Shown here in pieces: positions 29,421 to 41,000 of a stretch of DNA of 64,000 bases (position 1 is its first letter; every line of letters begins with the position of its first letter). Below the pieces are notes generated by a model. It ran no database searches, had not been told where the DNA came from, and worked only from the letters and a program-made list of their open reading frames with translations. Origin of the DNA: Epithemia pelagica (taxonomy: Eukaryota > Bacillariophyta > Bacillariophyceae > Surirellales > Surirellaceae); the NCBI GenBank assembly GCA_946965045.2, contig OX337228.1, forward strand, positions 1,550,001 through 1,614,000, given 5' to 3'. The position numbers and the translations under genes are program-made.

Positions 29421-31397
29421 ATGACCAGAAGGAGCAACGACAAGATTGGTCCTGAAACAAGGGTCACCACCACCTTGTTCGTGGTGCTTCTCGGATGCTG
29501 GATGCTGCTGTCGCAAACCACCACCACCGCTACTACAAGAAGGATGGTCGTCCACGCTGGATCGGTAGGTGGATTCCAACCAGGATACCAATCGGTGTGG
29601 AGAACGAACCGTCACTCCTCCTCTTGTCGCAGTGTGTTTGGGGGGCATCGTCGCAATGGTCCCCACAGTTGCACCACCGTGCGTTGGTCCTCCTCCTCCC
29701 CCTCAGACGACGACAACCAGGACGACGACGAAACCGCCGCGGTAGATTTAGCCGCCTTGTGGAAGAGTCCACGTCCGCAGCAACTGCCTCCACGACAACA
29801 AGACTTGGCGGATGATATTCCCGAGTACAACGAGGATGATAAAGAATCTCCCTCCTCGGCCGTGACACCCACGACGGGTATTTCCTTGAGTGACGAATTG
29901 GATTCGGTCCAACAACAAGCGGCACCCGAATCCCCATTGGGCATGGTGACGCAACTCTTGAAGCCATGGTCTCCATCTCCCAACAACGAGTCCAACAAGT
30001 CGGTGCCACTGTCTTGTTATGCACCCTTGGAAACACATCCTCGCGATGCCACCGTCGTCGCCTGGGAACCCTTGCGATACCTCGTGGCCTTGCAACCTTC
30101 GACACCCACCACGTTTGCGCTCGTGGACATTCCACCCTATTCCGAATCCTTGGTGCGGGAACTGAAACAGTACATGAAAACGTACAATACTCCACTACCA
30201 AGCACGACAACTACTACTGCACCGACCGACTCGATGCCACACCCAACCAACAAGGATGACAATGACGACGTCGACAACTCGGACAATGACACGATGGCTT
30301 CCTGGTTGGTGGCCATTTTGATTACCAGCAATCGTCACATTCACATGGACGAAGAACCCACACAAGTGTATTCTTAAAGTCAAACCCAACTCAAAACCTT
30401 GTTGCAAGACTGGCAACGAGCCTTTCCACGAGCCAAAATTGTGTGTAGTCGATTGGATACACCCCGAACCAGTCGTGCCTTGGTACACACGTGTTTGGAT
30501 GGACAAGGGCCCTTTGGATGGCGGCAACTTACCAGTAGTGCAACGAACAACCACAACAACAACACGAGGACTGATTCGTTGTCAACCTCTGTTTTGGCAT
30601 TGAGTGAGATGGAGGAATTGGGCAAACCCTTGACCGTCCAAACATGGAACTCAACTTGGACCGAACGATTGCAAAGCGGAACCTTGACGGCACACGACTT
30701 GGATGAGTCACTCTCCAACACTGTTACCACCAAGAAGCAGGACGATTCGGACTATACGCCAGAGGCGATTGCAAAGCGGGCATCCCAGTGTACCATTGTG
30801 GCGGTCGTGACACCTGGTCATTCCTTTGGGAGTGTCTCGTATATCTTCCCTCAAGTTGGCTTGTGTGCGTCTGGATCCACCTTGCCATTGGAAGATGACC
30901 GATTGGTGGAGGACTTCACCCGGGAGGAACATGGCGACCCAAATGGTGTTTTTCCCACTGGAGGAGGAGCAGCGTCCGGTCCCGCCTGGGATGGTCGTGG
31001 ATACTTGACCACCTCTCAAGCCGGCATGGTACGACAAATGCAATCGGCTCGACAATTGGTGCAACACTATGGATCCCTCTTTCATACCATTTTGCCAGCC
31101 CGAGCCAGTCCGTGGATCTCCGAAACCGAATCATCCTCACAAAACGAAGGAGACGAAAAAGAAAAAGACTCACAACGACATGCCATGTTGTTGGTTCTGA
31201 TTGATCAATACGAACAAATTGGAACAGTTTATGAACAATTGGGCATTACCTCGTCCTCCCCGGACTACTACTAAAGGAAGGAAGAGACTCCACCGAGTCG
31301 CGCAAGGGTAATGTGTTGGCAAAACAAGCCAAACAAACGCTGGAATGGTTGGTGCTGAGACTTGTCCCGAATGGCTACTGCCTTTTGGCTTTTGTAG
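29421..31397 (+). pseudogene. Metallo-beta-lactamase-fold protein gene with a stop and a frameshift
   Basis: From ATG 29421 (MTRRSNDKIG, then a hydrophobic segment TTTLFVVLLGCWMLLSQ, possible organelle leader) the frame runs to an in-frame TAA at 30375, directly after ILITSNRHIHMDEEPTQVYS, and resumes in the same frame with SQTQLKTLLQDWQRAFPRAK. A TPGHSFGSVSYIFP segment with GLCASGSTLPLED and the HIHMDEEP segment resemble the core of metallo-beta-lactamase-fold proteins that read ..TH..DIH.DEAP and VVFTPGHTPGSVSYIFP. A second break occurs at 31272: the next frame continues GLLLKEGRDSTESRKGN and AKQAKQTLEWLVLRL into the tail of the opposite-strand gene. Two defects suggest a pseudogene, though one substitution and one C-run indel could be assembly errors. 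Confidence 0.5.
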
Positions 31398-34139
31398 CTA
31401 GTGGTGAAGAATACGATTCCAGGTACTTTGAAATCCTTGCAAAAAGGCTTCGTGATGGCAGAGATGATCCGGACGGGGCCGTCCCAGTATGGTTTCCTCC
31501 TCTTCTTCGGACATTACCGAGGGTGCCGTGGCAACCAAGAGCATTTCATCCACCACTGGATGAGTCCGGTGTGTCAGAAAACATTCCCTGTCATTGGCAA
31601 TGATACCATTGTTATTGTGGTTGTCGATGTAAGCCAATGAGGGGTCAGACGCCGCCGCCGCCAAGAGCTTGGCCTTGCGAAATCGCTTGGCCCAATCCAT
31701 AAGGGCAGATTGCAATACTGTCTGCAGGTAGCGGGCCATGGTGGTTTGTTTACAGTAAAACGTTGGTAGGTGTGGTGCACTCTTGTTGCCACTTCCATCC
31801 GTACTAGTACTACCACCACGACGTATACTACTGACAGTACATCCATCACCCCCCACTGCCGACATGGACCGAGGATCATGACTGTTGGTCCAGTCCACAA
31901 TGATATGACGCAAGACGGACCATAATCGATTGTGACCAAACCGCTCTGTCAGAGACGTACTGTATCGTAACAGTCGTACCGAAACCATACCCAATGTAGC
32001 TTGTTCTTGAAGCAACCATTGATGGTGTTGTTGGTTCTCAGAAACATCTTCCTCTAGTAGGGAACCCACGTGAGTCCAAAGAACCGTATTGGTCAGTCTC
32101 CACAGGAGGGAGGCTATTCGATATCGTGCCTGATCGTCCGAATCCTGTTGCTGATTCTCATGCTCATCCTTCTGGTTGCTGGTATCCTGATCCTCGTTGG
32201 TTTTGGTCTGGTCGTGGTCTTGGGGATAAACTGCTGGTGACGAATAGACCAGTCCATGTGCCAAGGCACGCCACAATTGAGTCAACATGCCTTTGGAATC
32301 CAAACCCTCCAAATTCCATTTTTGCAAAGGTTCCAAAACACTCACGGCGACAACCACCAGTCGAAGGGTGGAATGGACCACTTGGGGAAACGTCCAATTC
32401 GGAACAGTCTTGTGGTTCTCGTCGATGGTACGCTCGTCGTCGCTTCTACTTTCACCAGTGTTGCTGTGGTTGTCGTTATCCTTGTTTTGGAACAACGTAT
32501 CATTGTCGTTGTTGTGATGATTGTCGCTGGTGGTTTCGCTGGGTGCGACAGTCCGAGAATCTCTATCGCAACTGTATGGATTCCGAGGAAGGTTCCGTGT
32601 TCGCTGGATCGAAGAAGTGTCGTCGACCTTGTGTCGTTTGGGTGGCGATTCGGTGTACCGGGGGGCCTCGGCGACAATAGCAGTGTCCGGCATCTTCTTC
32701 TTCTTCTTGTTGCTGTTGGTATTGTTTGTCTTGTTGCAGAGAAGTTGGATCCTTTGGTTGGCGAAATGAATTTGCTCCAAAGCCATGTCTCCCGTGAGGA
32801 CGGCAAAGTCTGTAAGAAGTTCCACAAACAGGCCCAACGTACGTTCTTCTTCTTCTTGTTCATCCTCTTGTGTTTGTCGCGCGTGCCGAAACGGTTTGTT
32901 CATCCATCCATCTCTCTGCTGTTGTTGCTGTGACAACAAGACGGGCGGTTGCCATGACGACACCAAAGAGTTATTGTCGTTGGCATGACAATTGTCTGGA
33001 GAATCGCCAATCCCTTGAGAAACGGTCTTTGGAGACAGTTGGTGCAGCAGCCATTCGGGTAACGATGACCAGCGGTGAGGAGTTTCTTGATCCACAAGCA
33101 TCATACCATTGGAGGAGGGGGACGACACCACTTGATTCTCCTTATTTATGAGTGACTCCCCCGCCAAGGCACGACACGATTGCTCCACGACTTGATCAAT
33201 CAAGTGGCTCAGCAACATGTAATAGTCATGGGCACACGTCCGAGACAATGGTTCCATTCGTGCCGAATGGATGCAGTCCGGCAAGAGCCGCTGTAGCAAG
33301 AGCACGGGAATAGACTGCTGGGGTTCTTCTGGTTCAGCAGTATCAGGGAATCCTGTGGGGACGGTGGTCATGAGGAATGAGTTGCAATAGCAATGATTCA
33401 ATACCATTACAAACCATTGATTGTCATCTTGACGTTGTTCCAGCAGTAGCTGTTGCTCATGGTCGTGACTGTCTTGTGGACGACGTACTGACGTATTAGT
33501 TTGAGAACACCAGCCATTGCCGTCGGGGCGAAAGACGCCTGTAGGACTGCTACTAGTAGTGCCACTATACTCTTGCAACATTCGATACTGCAAACGTTCG
33601 ATATGCCAAAACAACACATTTGTAACTGTAGGGCCCATGACTTGATCGGGTGGACGCGTTGCCATTTCGTGGTCATTGTGACTTGAGAGGCTTGGGGGCA
33701 AGAGAACAAAACATTTGCTTGCTTCGTTCAAGATTGCTTGACATAGATCAAGGTCGAGGAAACGTAGCGTGTCATGTGAACTGGGAGTCTGTTTGGTGGG
33801 AAGACGACAAAAGAGGATCCACAGGGAGTGTAGAATCATGGCATTGTCTCGCGGAGTTAGTAGTGGTTGACCTGTACTCAAGAGGGTCAGGAGGGGTGAG
33901 AAAATTCCTTGCAGTTTACGCAACGTCGTTTTCAGTTCTCCCAAGGATGATACAGACAAACAAGGCGTCGACGATCGATCGGGATGAATGCTTCGATCCA
34001 CTGCGGGATTAGCTGCTTCGGAGCTGTGTAGTCCCGCCGCTGTGATACCCACATTGTCATCCGCATTGATCAAAACCCGATCAAACCAATGAACCACGTC
34101 AAAGGTCAAGGTCTCCAATTCCGAGGCAATGGATTCCAT
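31398..34139 (-). CDS. Hypothetical protein, 913 residues
   Basis: Single uninterrupted ORF from ATG 34139 (MESIASELETLTFDVVHWFD); family not recognised. It looks largely helical with Asn/Gln/Asp-rich inserts: an N-terminal helical region (1-180), LLLQRLLPDCIHSARMEPLS near 285, a possible nuclear localisation signal PPKRHKVDD near 505, an Asn/Asp/His-rich linker (525-600), then more helices (VVHSTLRLVVVAVSVLEPLQ, RYRIASLLWRLTNTVLW). Spacing suggests an alpha-solenoid-like protein, which is speculative. Its 3' end meets the tail of the disrupted gene from the opposite strand. Confidence 0.7.
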   Translation of the reverse strand: MESIASELETLTFDVVHWFDRVLINADDNVGITAAGLHSSEAANPAVDRSIHPDRSSTPCLSVSSLGELKTTLRKLQGIFSPLLTLLSTGQPLLTPRDNAMILHSLWILFCRLPTKQTPSSHDTLRFLDLDLCQAILNEASKCFVLLPPSLSSHNDHEMATRPPDQVMGPTVTNVLFWHIERLQYRMLQEYSGTTSSSPTGVFRPDGNGWCSQTNTSVRRPQDSHDHEQQLLLEQRQDDNQWFVMVLNHCYCNSFLMTTVPTGFPDTAEPEEPQQSIPVLLLQRLLPDCIHSARMEPLSRTCAHDYYMLLSHLIDQVVEQSCRALAGESLINKENQVVSSPSSNGMMLVDQETPHRWSSLPEWLLHQLSPKTVSQGIGDSPDNCHANDNNSLVSSWQPPVLLSQQQQQRDGWMNKPFRHARQTQEDEQEEEERTLGLFVELLTDFAVLTGDMALEQIHFANQRIQLLCNKTNNTNSNKKKKKMPDTAIVAEAPRYTESPPKRHKVDDTSSIQRTRNLPRNPYSCDRDSRTVAPSETTSDNHHNNDNDTLFQNKDNDNHSNTGESRSDDERTIDENHKTVPNWTFPQVVHSTLRLVVVAVSVLEPLQKWNLEGLDSKGMLTQLWRALAHGLVYSSPAVYPQDHDQTKTNEDQDTSNQKDEHENQQQDSDDQARYRIASLLWRLTNTVLWTHVGSLLEEDVSENQQHHQWLLQEQATLGMVSVRLLRYSTSLTERFGHNRLWSVLRHIIVDWTNSHDPRSMSAVGGDGCTVSSIRRGGSTSTDGSGNKSAPHLPTFYCKQTTMARYLQTVLQSALMDWAKRFRKAKLLAAAASDPSLAYIDNHNNNGIIANDRECFLTHRTHPVVDEMLLVATAPSVMSEEEEETILGRPRPDHLCHHEAFLQGFQSTWNRILHH

Positions 34140-34663
34140 TCTTTTTAGCCATCAAAGTAAATCAACTGAACGATCCCCCTGTTGGATTTTGGATCGTTTT
34201 GTTGCTAGAGAGAGCGCGAAATCTCTCGAAGAATGGCAGACGTCGGCCATAGAAGAGACCCGCGATTTCGCGCGCAGGCCCATGTACTTGTGTGCGACTG
34301 CTCATGGCAGGTACATACGTATGAATTCGTGTATCCCGCCGTCACCGTCATGTTCACACACATCATACTGACTGTAAGAATAATTTCAGAAGAGACGTCC
34401 TATTCCTGTTGTGGTTGGCTGAAAGGCTATCCAAGATCCAAGGGGTTCTCAAATTCTATATGCGCAGAACAGCGTGCAAAAAACATGGATCTGAGACTAT
34501 GGGAGTCTAGATGTCCTCATGGTGTCGAACGTGCTGTCAAAGGTCAAATTTCTGGTTCCAAACACGAACTCGCGGAGAATTGCTAGAACTTTGGATGCGA
34601 ACTATGCGAACGGACCACAATGGAATTAATCAACCACCTGTAACAACTGAGTAACAAGTGAAG
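34140..34663. promoter_or_regulatory. Divergent intergenic region upstream of NF-YB
   Basis: 524 bp between two divergent start codons. It includes a TCTCGAAGA/AATCTCTCG-rich stretch near 34200-34230 but no repeat or ORF with recognisable content. Confidence 0.45.
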
Positions 34664-35852
34664 ATGCCGACCATGGAAAACGAAAGCAATGGTGAAGAAG
34701 ACGACCTGACGGCATACTACACCAGACAGGTGCGTCCAGACTTGCCAATAGGGGATGGCACCGCTCTTGCTGCTGCTCGAACCGCATCAAACGAGGACGA
34801 GAATGTTCATACAGACGGACACCACTACGCATTCGCGAAGCAATTCCATCAGCTACAGAGCCATCCAGCTGGCTCGTCATCTACGGGGATCCCGCCCCCA
34901 ATTCTTGCGGCAAGCAGCAACACTATCGAACAAGGAGAGGAGGATAAAAAGCTTCCTGCTGCCGCACCGTCTTCGGATACAGCACTACCACCATCTGGAC
35001 CACTGTCGGAGCAGTTGCCCCACAAAAATGTTTCTTTGTCTTCTGATACTGCTACTAGATCCCAAGACACGGTTCTAATGCTACCACCTACTTCTACAGG
35101 TACACCTCTATCCATGGGGGTCAGAATAGATCCCGGTCAATCAGCTGCCGTCCAAGCGGCCGAGGTAAGCTGCAAGCATATAGAAGATCTCTCTTTTCAG
35201 CAGGTTTGAATCCCACCCTCATTTCAAACCGTGCAATATTCGCGGTATCCTGTTTCAACTTCAACTTTTGATTTCATTGGTTCTCCTTCTTGGTATCCAG
35301 GATCGATATCGGTCTCGTCTTCGTAGGATCGTTGAAACTGATGAGTTTCGGGAGATCCGAGAGCAGGTCAGTCCTCAGTTTGTCGTCCGAACCATGATAC
35401 TTTTTCAGAACGTACTCTGGTGTTGTATTTTGGTTTTCCACAAAGGCAATGAAACAATGAGAGTAGCGATGTTCTCGTCCCCCAACTATTGCTTCTCGTG
35501 GACTACTACTCTCTATAGGATCATAAGTCTCTGTAATCTTTCTAACGTTGTGCGCTTTGATTTTAATTCACTCCAGGATCGTTACCTCCCGTTTCACAAT
35601 ATTGAAAAGATCATGAAGAAAACGCCGACCTTGCCACCCAAGGCCAAAATCTCAAAGGAATCGGTCAAAATGATGCAAGAAGTCATCTCCGAGTTCATCT
35701 CCTTCCTCACATCAGAAGCTCATGAACAATGCACAGAAAACAACCGCAAGACGATCAATGCACATGAGCTGTTATGGGCCATGTCCAAACTGGGTTTTGA
35801 GCGATATGTGGGGCCCCTCAAGGAGTATATGGACAAGTACAACAACGGATAG
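34664..35852 (+). CDS. NF-YB: NF-YB (HAP3) CCAAT-binding factor subunit
   Basis: Histone-fold subunit that pairs with NF-YC and, with NF-YA, binds CCAAT boxes. Exons 34664-35164, 35301-35366 and 35577-35852 give 280 residues. The histone fold is in exon 3: DRYLPFHNIEKIMKKTP, KISKESVKMMQEVISEFISF, LTSEAHEQC and RKTINAHELLWAMSKLGFER, then YVGPLKEYMDKY, a clear match to NF-YB rather than Dr1. The N-terminal extension of 167 residues is acidic, Ser/Pro-rich and disordered-looking. Exon 2 (66 nt, 22 residues) begins DRY, as does exon 3, and can be skipped without losing frame. The protein ends right after the histone fold. Confidence 0.9.
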
Positions 35853-36249
35853 ACAAGATGAGACAATCCGTCGAAAGTCGAAAGTGGAGTGATTTCGTTT
35901 TGGGACTACTATGCGTTTACCGAGATGGATTGCAAACATTGCTGTAATGACCTTTTTTCTTCTTATACATGATGGGGATGGTGTTGGCAAGTTCAGTTTT
36001 AGAGTATCATGATTAATGATTACGTTTTGGTCGAACCTTTCGCTTCTCCCTCTAGGTAGCCACAAAAAATGTTTGAGAGAAAAAGAGTAAATGCGACCAA
36101 ATAATGTCAATAGCTGGAGCCTAGCTATCTCCCTTCTATCATCATAGCAGTAGGAGTAGTTGAGAGTTGAGGTGACGTTATAGAAAGTATATAGACGATC
36201 TACTCCTATGATTCAAAGGAGTACGAGTACAAGGAAGGGAGAGAACAGC
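35853..36249. other. Convergent 3' intergenic region
   Basis: About 400 bp between the stops of NF-YB and the oppositely oriented oxidoreductase gene. It holds both 3' UTRs. AGTAGGAGTAG (near 36149) and CTACTCCTATG/GGAGTACGAGTAC (36199-36230) echo the CTACTCCTAC motifs at 61125-61170. Confidence 0.5.
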
Positions 36250-37819
36250 CTATTGGAACATGGTCCATTCTCGTTTTTCGGTGGCTATTCTGACATTGGT
36301 GGAATATTCGACGGGTCGAACTTTGGATTCTGTCAACCGCTTGAGTAAAGTTCCTCCCAGAGTTTCAACTGGCGATCCAAAGCCATCGACACTTCTTGGC
36401 GGAAGCTGTTCTCGGTCCAGTAGTAGACAAAGAGCTGCTTCGGAAACACATTGCGACGTAACCCAGTTGGCAGGGTCTCCCTTGAACTTCAAGAAAGAGT
36501 TTCCCTTGTTTACCTTGTCCATGGCGGCAGCTGCAATAGCAACTGGTTTGCTTTGCACTTCTGCATAGATTTCGACGTACCCATCTTGGCAAGCTTCATC
36601 CGACATGCCTGATCCAACGGGGAAGATGGCATGACAAACCATTGGTCCAAGGAATGGAAGTTTGATAATGAGCACACAAAGTAGCAAGACCAATTCGGTG
36701 AGTATGACAGCAATGACTGAAAAGGCCTTCAAGTGAATCGAACCTCTAAAGCCGACGGGTAGATGGCGTTCATTATACACAAAGGTATCGGGGTTACCAT
36801 ATTTGAGCGATAGCGCAGATTCATGAACGACCTTAGCGTTTACCACCGCCATTAGATATGGACCGGAGGCACCACCCATGAGAAAGGTATGAAAGATGGG
36901 GAGGAGATTCCTCCATTCCGCCATGGCTAAACGGTTACGTGTGGCCGTCATACCAGGATCGGCTTGAACGGATGGATGTGTGAGCGCCAACGGATCATTA
37001 ACCAAGAAAGGAACCCATCGAAGGATGCACTTCCAAAATCTGACAGGGATTCCCTCTACAGTGTGGACCGTACCAGCATTGAGAAACCCGTGAGCGGCGA
37101 TCCAATTTGTGGCCTTATCCACCTGTGTCTCCTTTCCTGCCTTGTTCCTCAAAGCCTCCACCGCTGCGAACACAGCAACATCGCTTGGAATCGAATCAAA
37201 GCCACAGAACGATACGATTCGCGAACCTGACTTCTTGGAAGCTTCACTATGTTTTTGTCTCATCTCACTTGCCCATTCTACCTGTCACAGAGAAGGTGCG
37301 AAAACCAAAACAAGCAACTCCTATGAGAACACATCACACACCAGGAGTTGGAAATAATGCTGTTTGCCAACTTACCTCACCAGTAATATCAACGTAATCG
37401 GTTCCCAATTCCGCACACGCTGCCACAACTTCGGTGCTGTACTTACTAAAAGGACCAGCGCAGCTAAGAATCACTTTGGTTCGAGCCACCATGGCGCGAA
37501 TATTGTCGACCTCCGATGCCTCGGCCACAAAGACATCGAATTCTGCACCACGACAGCCAGGAGAAGAGCTGTTTTGTAGGAGGATCAACTTTTTCATAGT
37601 CTCTGATAGCTTGTACCTCAATGCCTTGAGCTTCGATTCGTTACGACCCGCCAACGTGATTTTCAGTGCGCGAGACGATGACGACGAAAGTACGTGAACA
37701 CTGGAACGCAACAGGTACGATAGAACATGTTTGGCCGTAAAGCTCGTCGCACCGTATACAGTTACATCCGTAACAGGAGACTTCGCTGTTGTTGCTGTGG
37801 CAGTGGCATTGGATGACAT
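36250..37819 (-). CDS. Saccharopine-dehydrogenase-like oxidoreductase
   Basis: Two exons (37819-37376 and 37281-36250; donor GAG|GTAAGT, acceptor GTGACAG) give 491 residues. The N-terminal Rossmann part reads VTDVTVYGATSFTAKHVLSY with ALKITLAGRNESKLKAL; then ARTKVILSCAGPFSKYSTEV and GTDYVDITGE across the splice to VEWASEM, and SRIVSFCGFDSIPSDV. This is the SCCPDH / trans-acting enoyl reductase-like family, not the lysine-pathway enzyme itself. A hydrophobic segment near 330-360 (AFSVIAVILTELVLLLCVLI) fits the membrane or lipid-droplet association known for SCCPDH. The substrate is unknown. Met at 37867 is an alternative start. Confidence 0.88.
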
Positions 37820-38069
37820 GATGTTAAGAGCAAATAAATAATGCGTACAAGAAATCGGAATCAGCAATACGAGTAGACTTTTGTGATTGTGATGTGTTGA
37901 TTGTTGCGATGATCTGCGCGAAGCGCGTCAGTCACGCGGTCCTTAGAATTAGCTAGGGAGACTACCTACCTTCTCCTAATCCTCCATATCTACACTACCT
38001 GCCAGAGTCTCTCTACTCGAGGACTAGCTTCGTTAACTCCTAAAGCAGAAGTATGCTCTTCCTACATAT

Positions 38070-41000
38070 TTACACGTCGATGTCATCTTCAAAATCCCAG
38101 CCGCTATCGTCGCTATCAACGTCAGCTAGACCGTCATTCATGTTCATGGGGGAAGAATTCTTTGGTCCATCGTTGTCCATTCCTGCTGGGCCCCGTGTAG
38201 AAGACGTCCTGGATGATTGTGATCCTGGATGTATTCCAGCTACCTTCCGGGGGAGAGAGCCCGCGAACAATGGTTTGGGCGTCTTCCCGGTGATGGGGAG
38301 AGCTTCCGTGGGTCCTTGATTTGTTATCCCGGCTACCTGAACACTGGATAGCGTTCCCGTAGCTTGTTTCTCCCATGATCCCTTCAAAACGGCTTCTTTG
38401 TCAATAGATGTAACTCTTGCTTCGTTCGGAGCTTTGGAATCCGTCGCAGACACGGATTCATTTCCGGTTTTGACAGATGTGGGTGCATCAGCACGGGCCC
38501 GAACAAGATATGCCCGGCCCTGTTCAATCAATCTCCGTCTTTCGCTTTTCTGTGGACTGTCACCACCTTTGGTTTTGTGTAAGAATTGTTGTCCACGCTG
38601 CCGGAACGAATTTCTCTCAGCGGGTGACAACTTTATAGGAGAAACCCTTTTCAAGGTCTCTGAAATGGAGCTTCCAAGATATTTACCCACAAGACTCTCT
38701 CCATTTCCCCCGTATGCTACAAGCGGCCCATCATCCTCTTCTAAATGTGTCATAGGAGGGTCACGACGAGTTGAGGTTGACGATTTTACTGGAGAAGGCT
38801 TATCTTGTGCACTTTGACTGGTTTGCGAGGTCAAAGTAGTCTGGGGCTGGTTTTCCGCATATGGTTCTCCTGCACCATTTTCCTTCTCTTCATCAACTCG
38901 CCCAAAGTCGGTGGAAATAGGGTGAGGACGGCGTCCTCCAGGACGCTTCGGTTTCTCTGACCTTTCACCTCTAGGAATAGATATGACTTGGGCTGATTGC
39001 TGGTTGAGCGTTGTGTGTTTGTCATCCTTTTCTGAGACTTCATGGTGGGGGCGACGGCCAGCACGACGATTGCTTCGCGTGGACGTCTGCTCAGGGCCGC
39101 GCTGCGGGGCACTGTGGGAATTCTCGTCGTTGGGTCCCAATTCTTCCGATTCATTTGAGTGGCCGTGAACATGCCGAATGGCTCCTCTCGCAACAGCAAG
39201 CTGAGTACTGTCTGCAGTGTCGACGCGTACCAAACCTCTGTGGGATCCATCATCAGACTGTTTACAATGTGGCGACTGCTGCTCCTCTATGTAGTGAGAT
39301 TGATGCACGGTATTGAGGGGGGCACCTCTTGCAACCGCAAGTTCCGTACTGTCGGCTGTGTCAACACGTTTCAAACCTCGATGGGGTTCAGGAGAAGTAT
39401 GATTGGCACCTTCAATGCTTGTTCCAATGACCGGGTGCTCTGGACCTAGATGTGGCCGATGAATATCCAGTTGGACGGATTCAGTCTGGTGGATGGCATG
39501 GCGGGGTGTGCCTCGCGCAATCGCAAGCTCTGTGCTGTCCATCGTATCAACACGAACTACACCTCTCGGAGGAACGTCTTTCCCCTGGTGCTGAGGGTGC
39601 TGAGTTATGGGGTTCTCTGCAGCTGTGTGTGCAACGAGAGGCCTTTCACGACGATGAGTGCCTCTCATGGCGGCAATTTCTGTGCTATCACTTGTTTCCA
39701 GACGCATCAAGCCTCTCGGTGAAACCATTCGAAAAACATCTGTCACCTTTTCCCCCCTCATTCCTTTACGGGGAATGTCACCATCAAGGTCAGTTTCCAC
39801 ATTAGTATTGTTCATGACGTGCTGATGATTGCTATGAAGTGTGAAGTCGCTCGTATCAACTTGAACTGGCGCGACACCATTCTTAAGAAGCTTATGAAAC
39901 AAATTCAAATTTGACAAAGGAGTCTTCTTTTTTGGCTTCTTCAAAATAACGATTGGATCATTGAAGTCGGGTTCCGACGCATGCTTCACGGCCCAGAGAA
40001 GTGCTTCGTTGAAACTTGCATTGGGGCAATTGGTCGCCGCGCGAACAGATGCATTTCTGCTATATCCACGCTGCTGCAAACGATTCACAATATCTTCATC
40101 GACACGGTCCACTTGTTGTTGGTCAGGATCATCATTATTCTGTAATTCAGGTTCAATAATCTTGAGCATCTCATTTATTACACTCTTCCGTGTATCTTCA
40201 TTGCCTATTTGCATCATAAGCGAGAGGCAGAACCGTCCAAGAGAAGACAGTTCGTCGTCTCTAACCGATGACATGGCATCCGAATCGAGTGCTCCAGACG
40301 CGTAAATTGAAACAATATAACGAGAGATTGATACCAACAAATCATCATCCAGTCTATTTTCACCTCCATGCCGAGATAAAGCGTCCAAGAGCTTCACGAT
40401 GTCGACAGAATGGTGCGAAAGAATGCTGTTTCGAAGCGACCGAAGCTCGGACTCTCTGTCCACAGATAGAAAGGAGCTATATTCAGTCGAGGCCCAGGCA
40501 TCGAAGATTTGTTCATACTCGCGCGATATCTTAACTGAACCCTCCTTCCAAGGAAACGAGAGCACTATACCGCAGAGCTCTCTCTTTGTAGTGAAATCCT
40601 CATAGTCGCTACAGCGTACAATTGACGAGATTTCATGGACAACGGTCTTTTCTGAAGCCACGTCCTTATTGTTGGACCACATAAGGTCACTCAGAAGCAG
40701 ATTTCTACAGAGTGCGGCGCTTGCACCGTGAAATCCGGCCTTTGATGCATGCGCTGCCACCCTGCATTTCACAGCCACAACTTCTTTCTCATGCACCAGA
40801 CCAAGAAATTCGGCCAACTGAAATACTGCTTGGCCTGGAAGTCGGGGCAGGTGTGAATTATCTTCACCTCGATTCGCTTGGTTTTCGTGTTCGTCCATGG
40901 TTATCTCACGGATGGCATTGTTCAGAATCGCTGCCGACAGAGGATCAGCCCACTCATCACTTTCAAAAACCACGCTTTCAGGACAATCATTGAGCAAAAG

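Noticed and set aside
35577-35852. Histone-fold gene as Dr1/NC2-beta
   Set aside because: The KTINAHELLWAMSKLGFERY and DRYLPF motifs match NF-YB, not Dr1.
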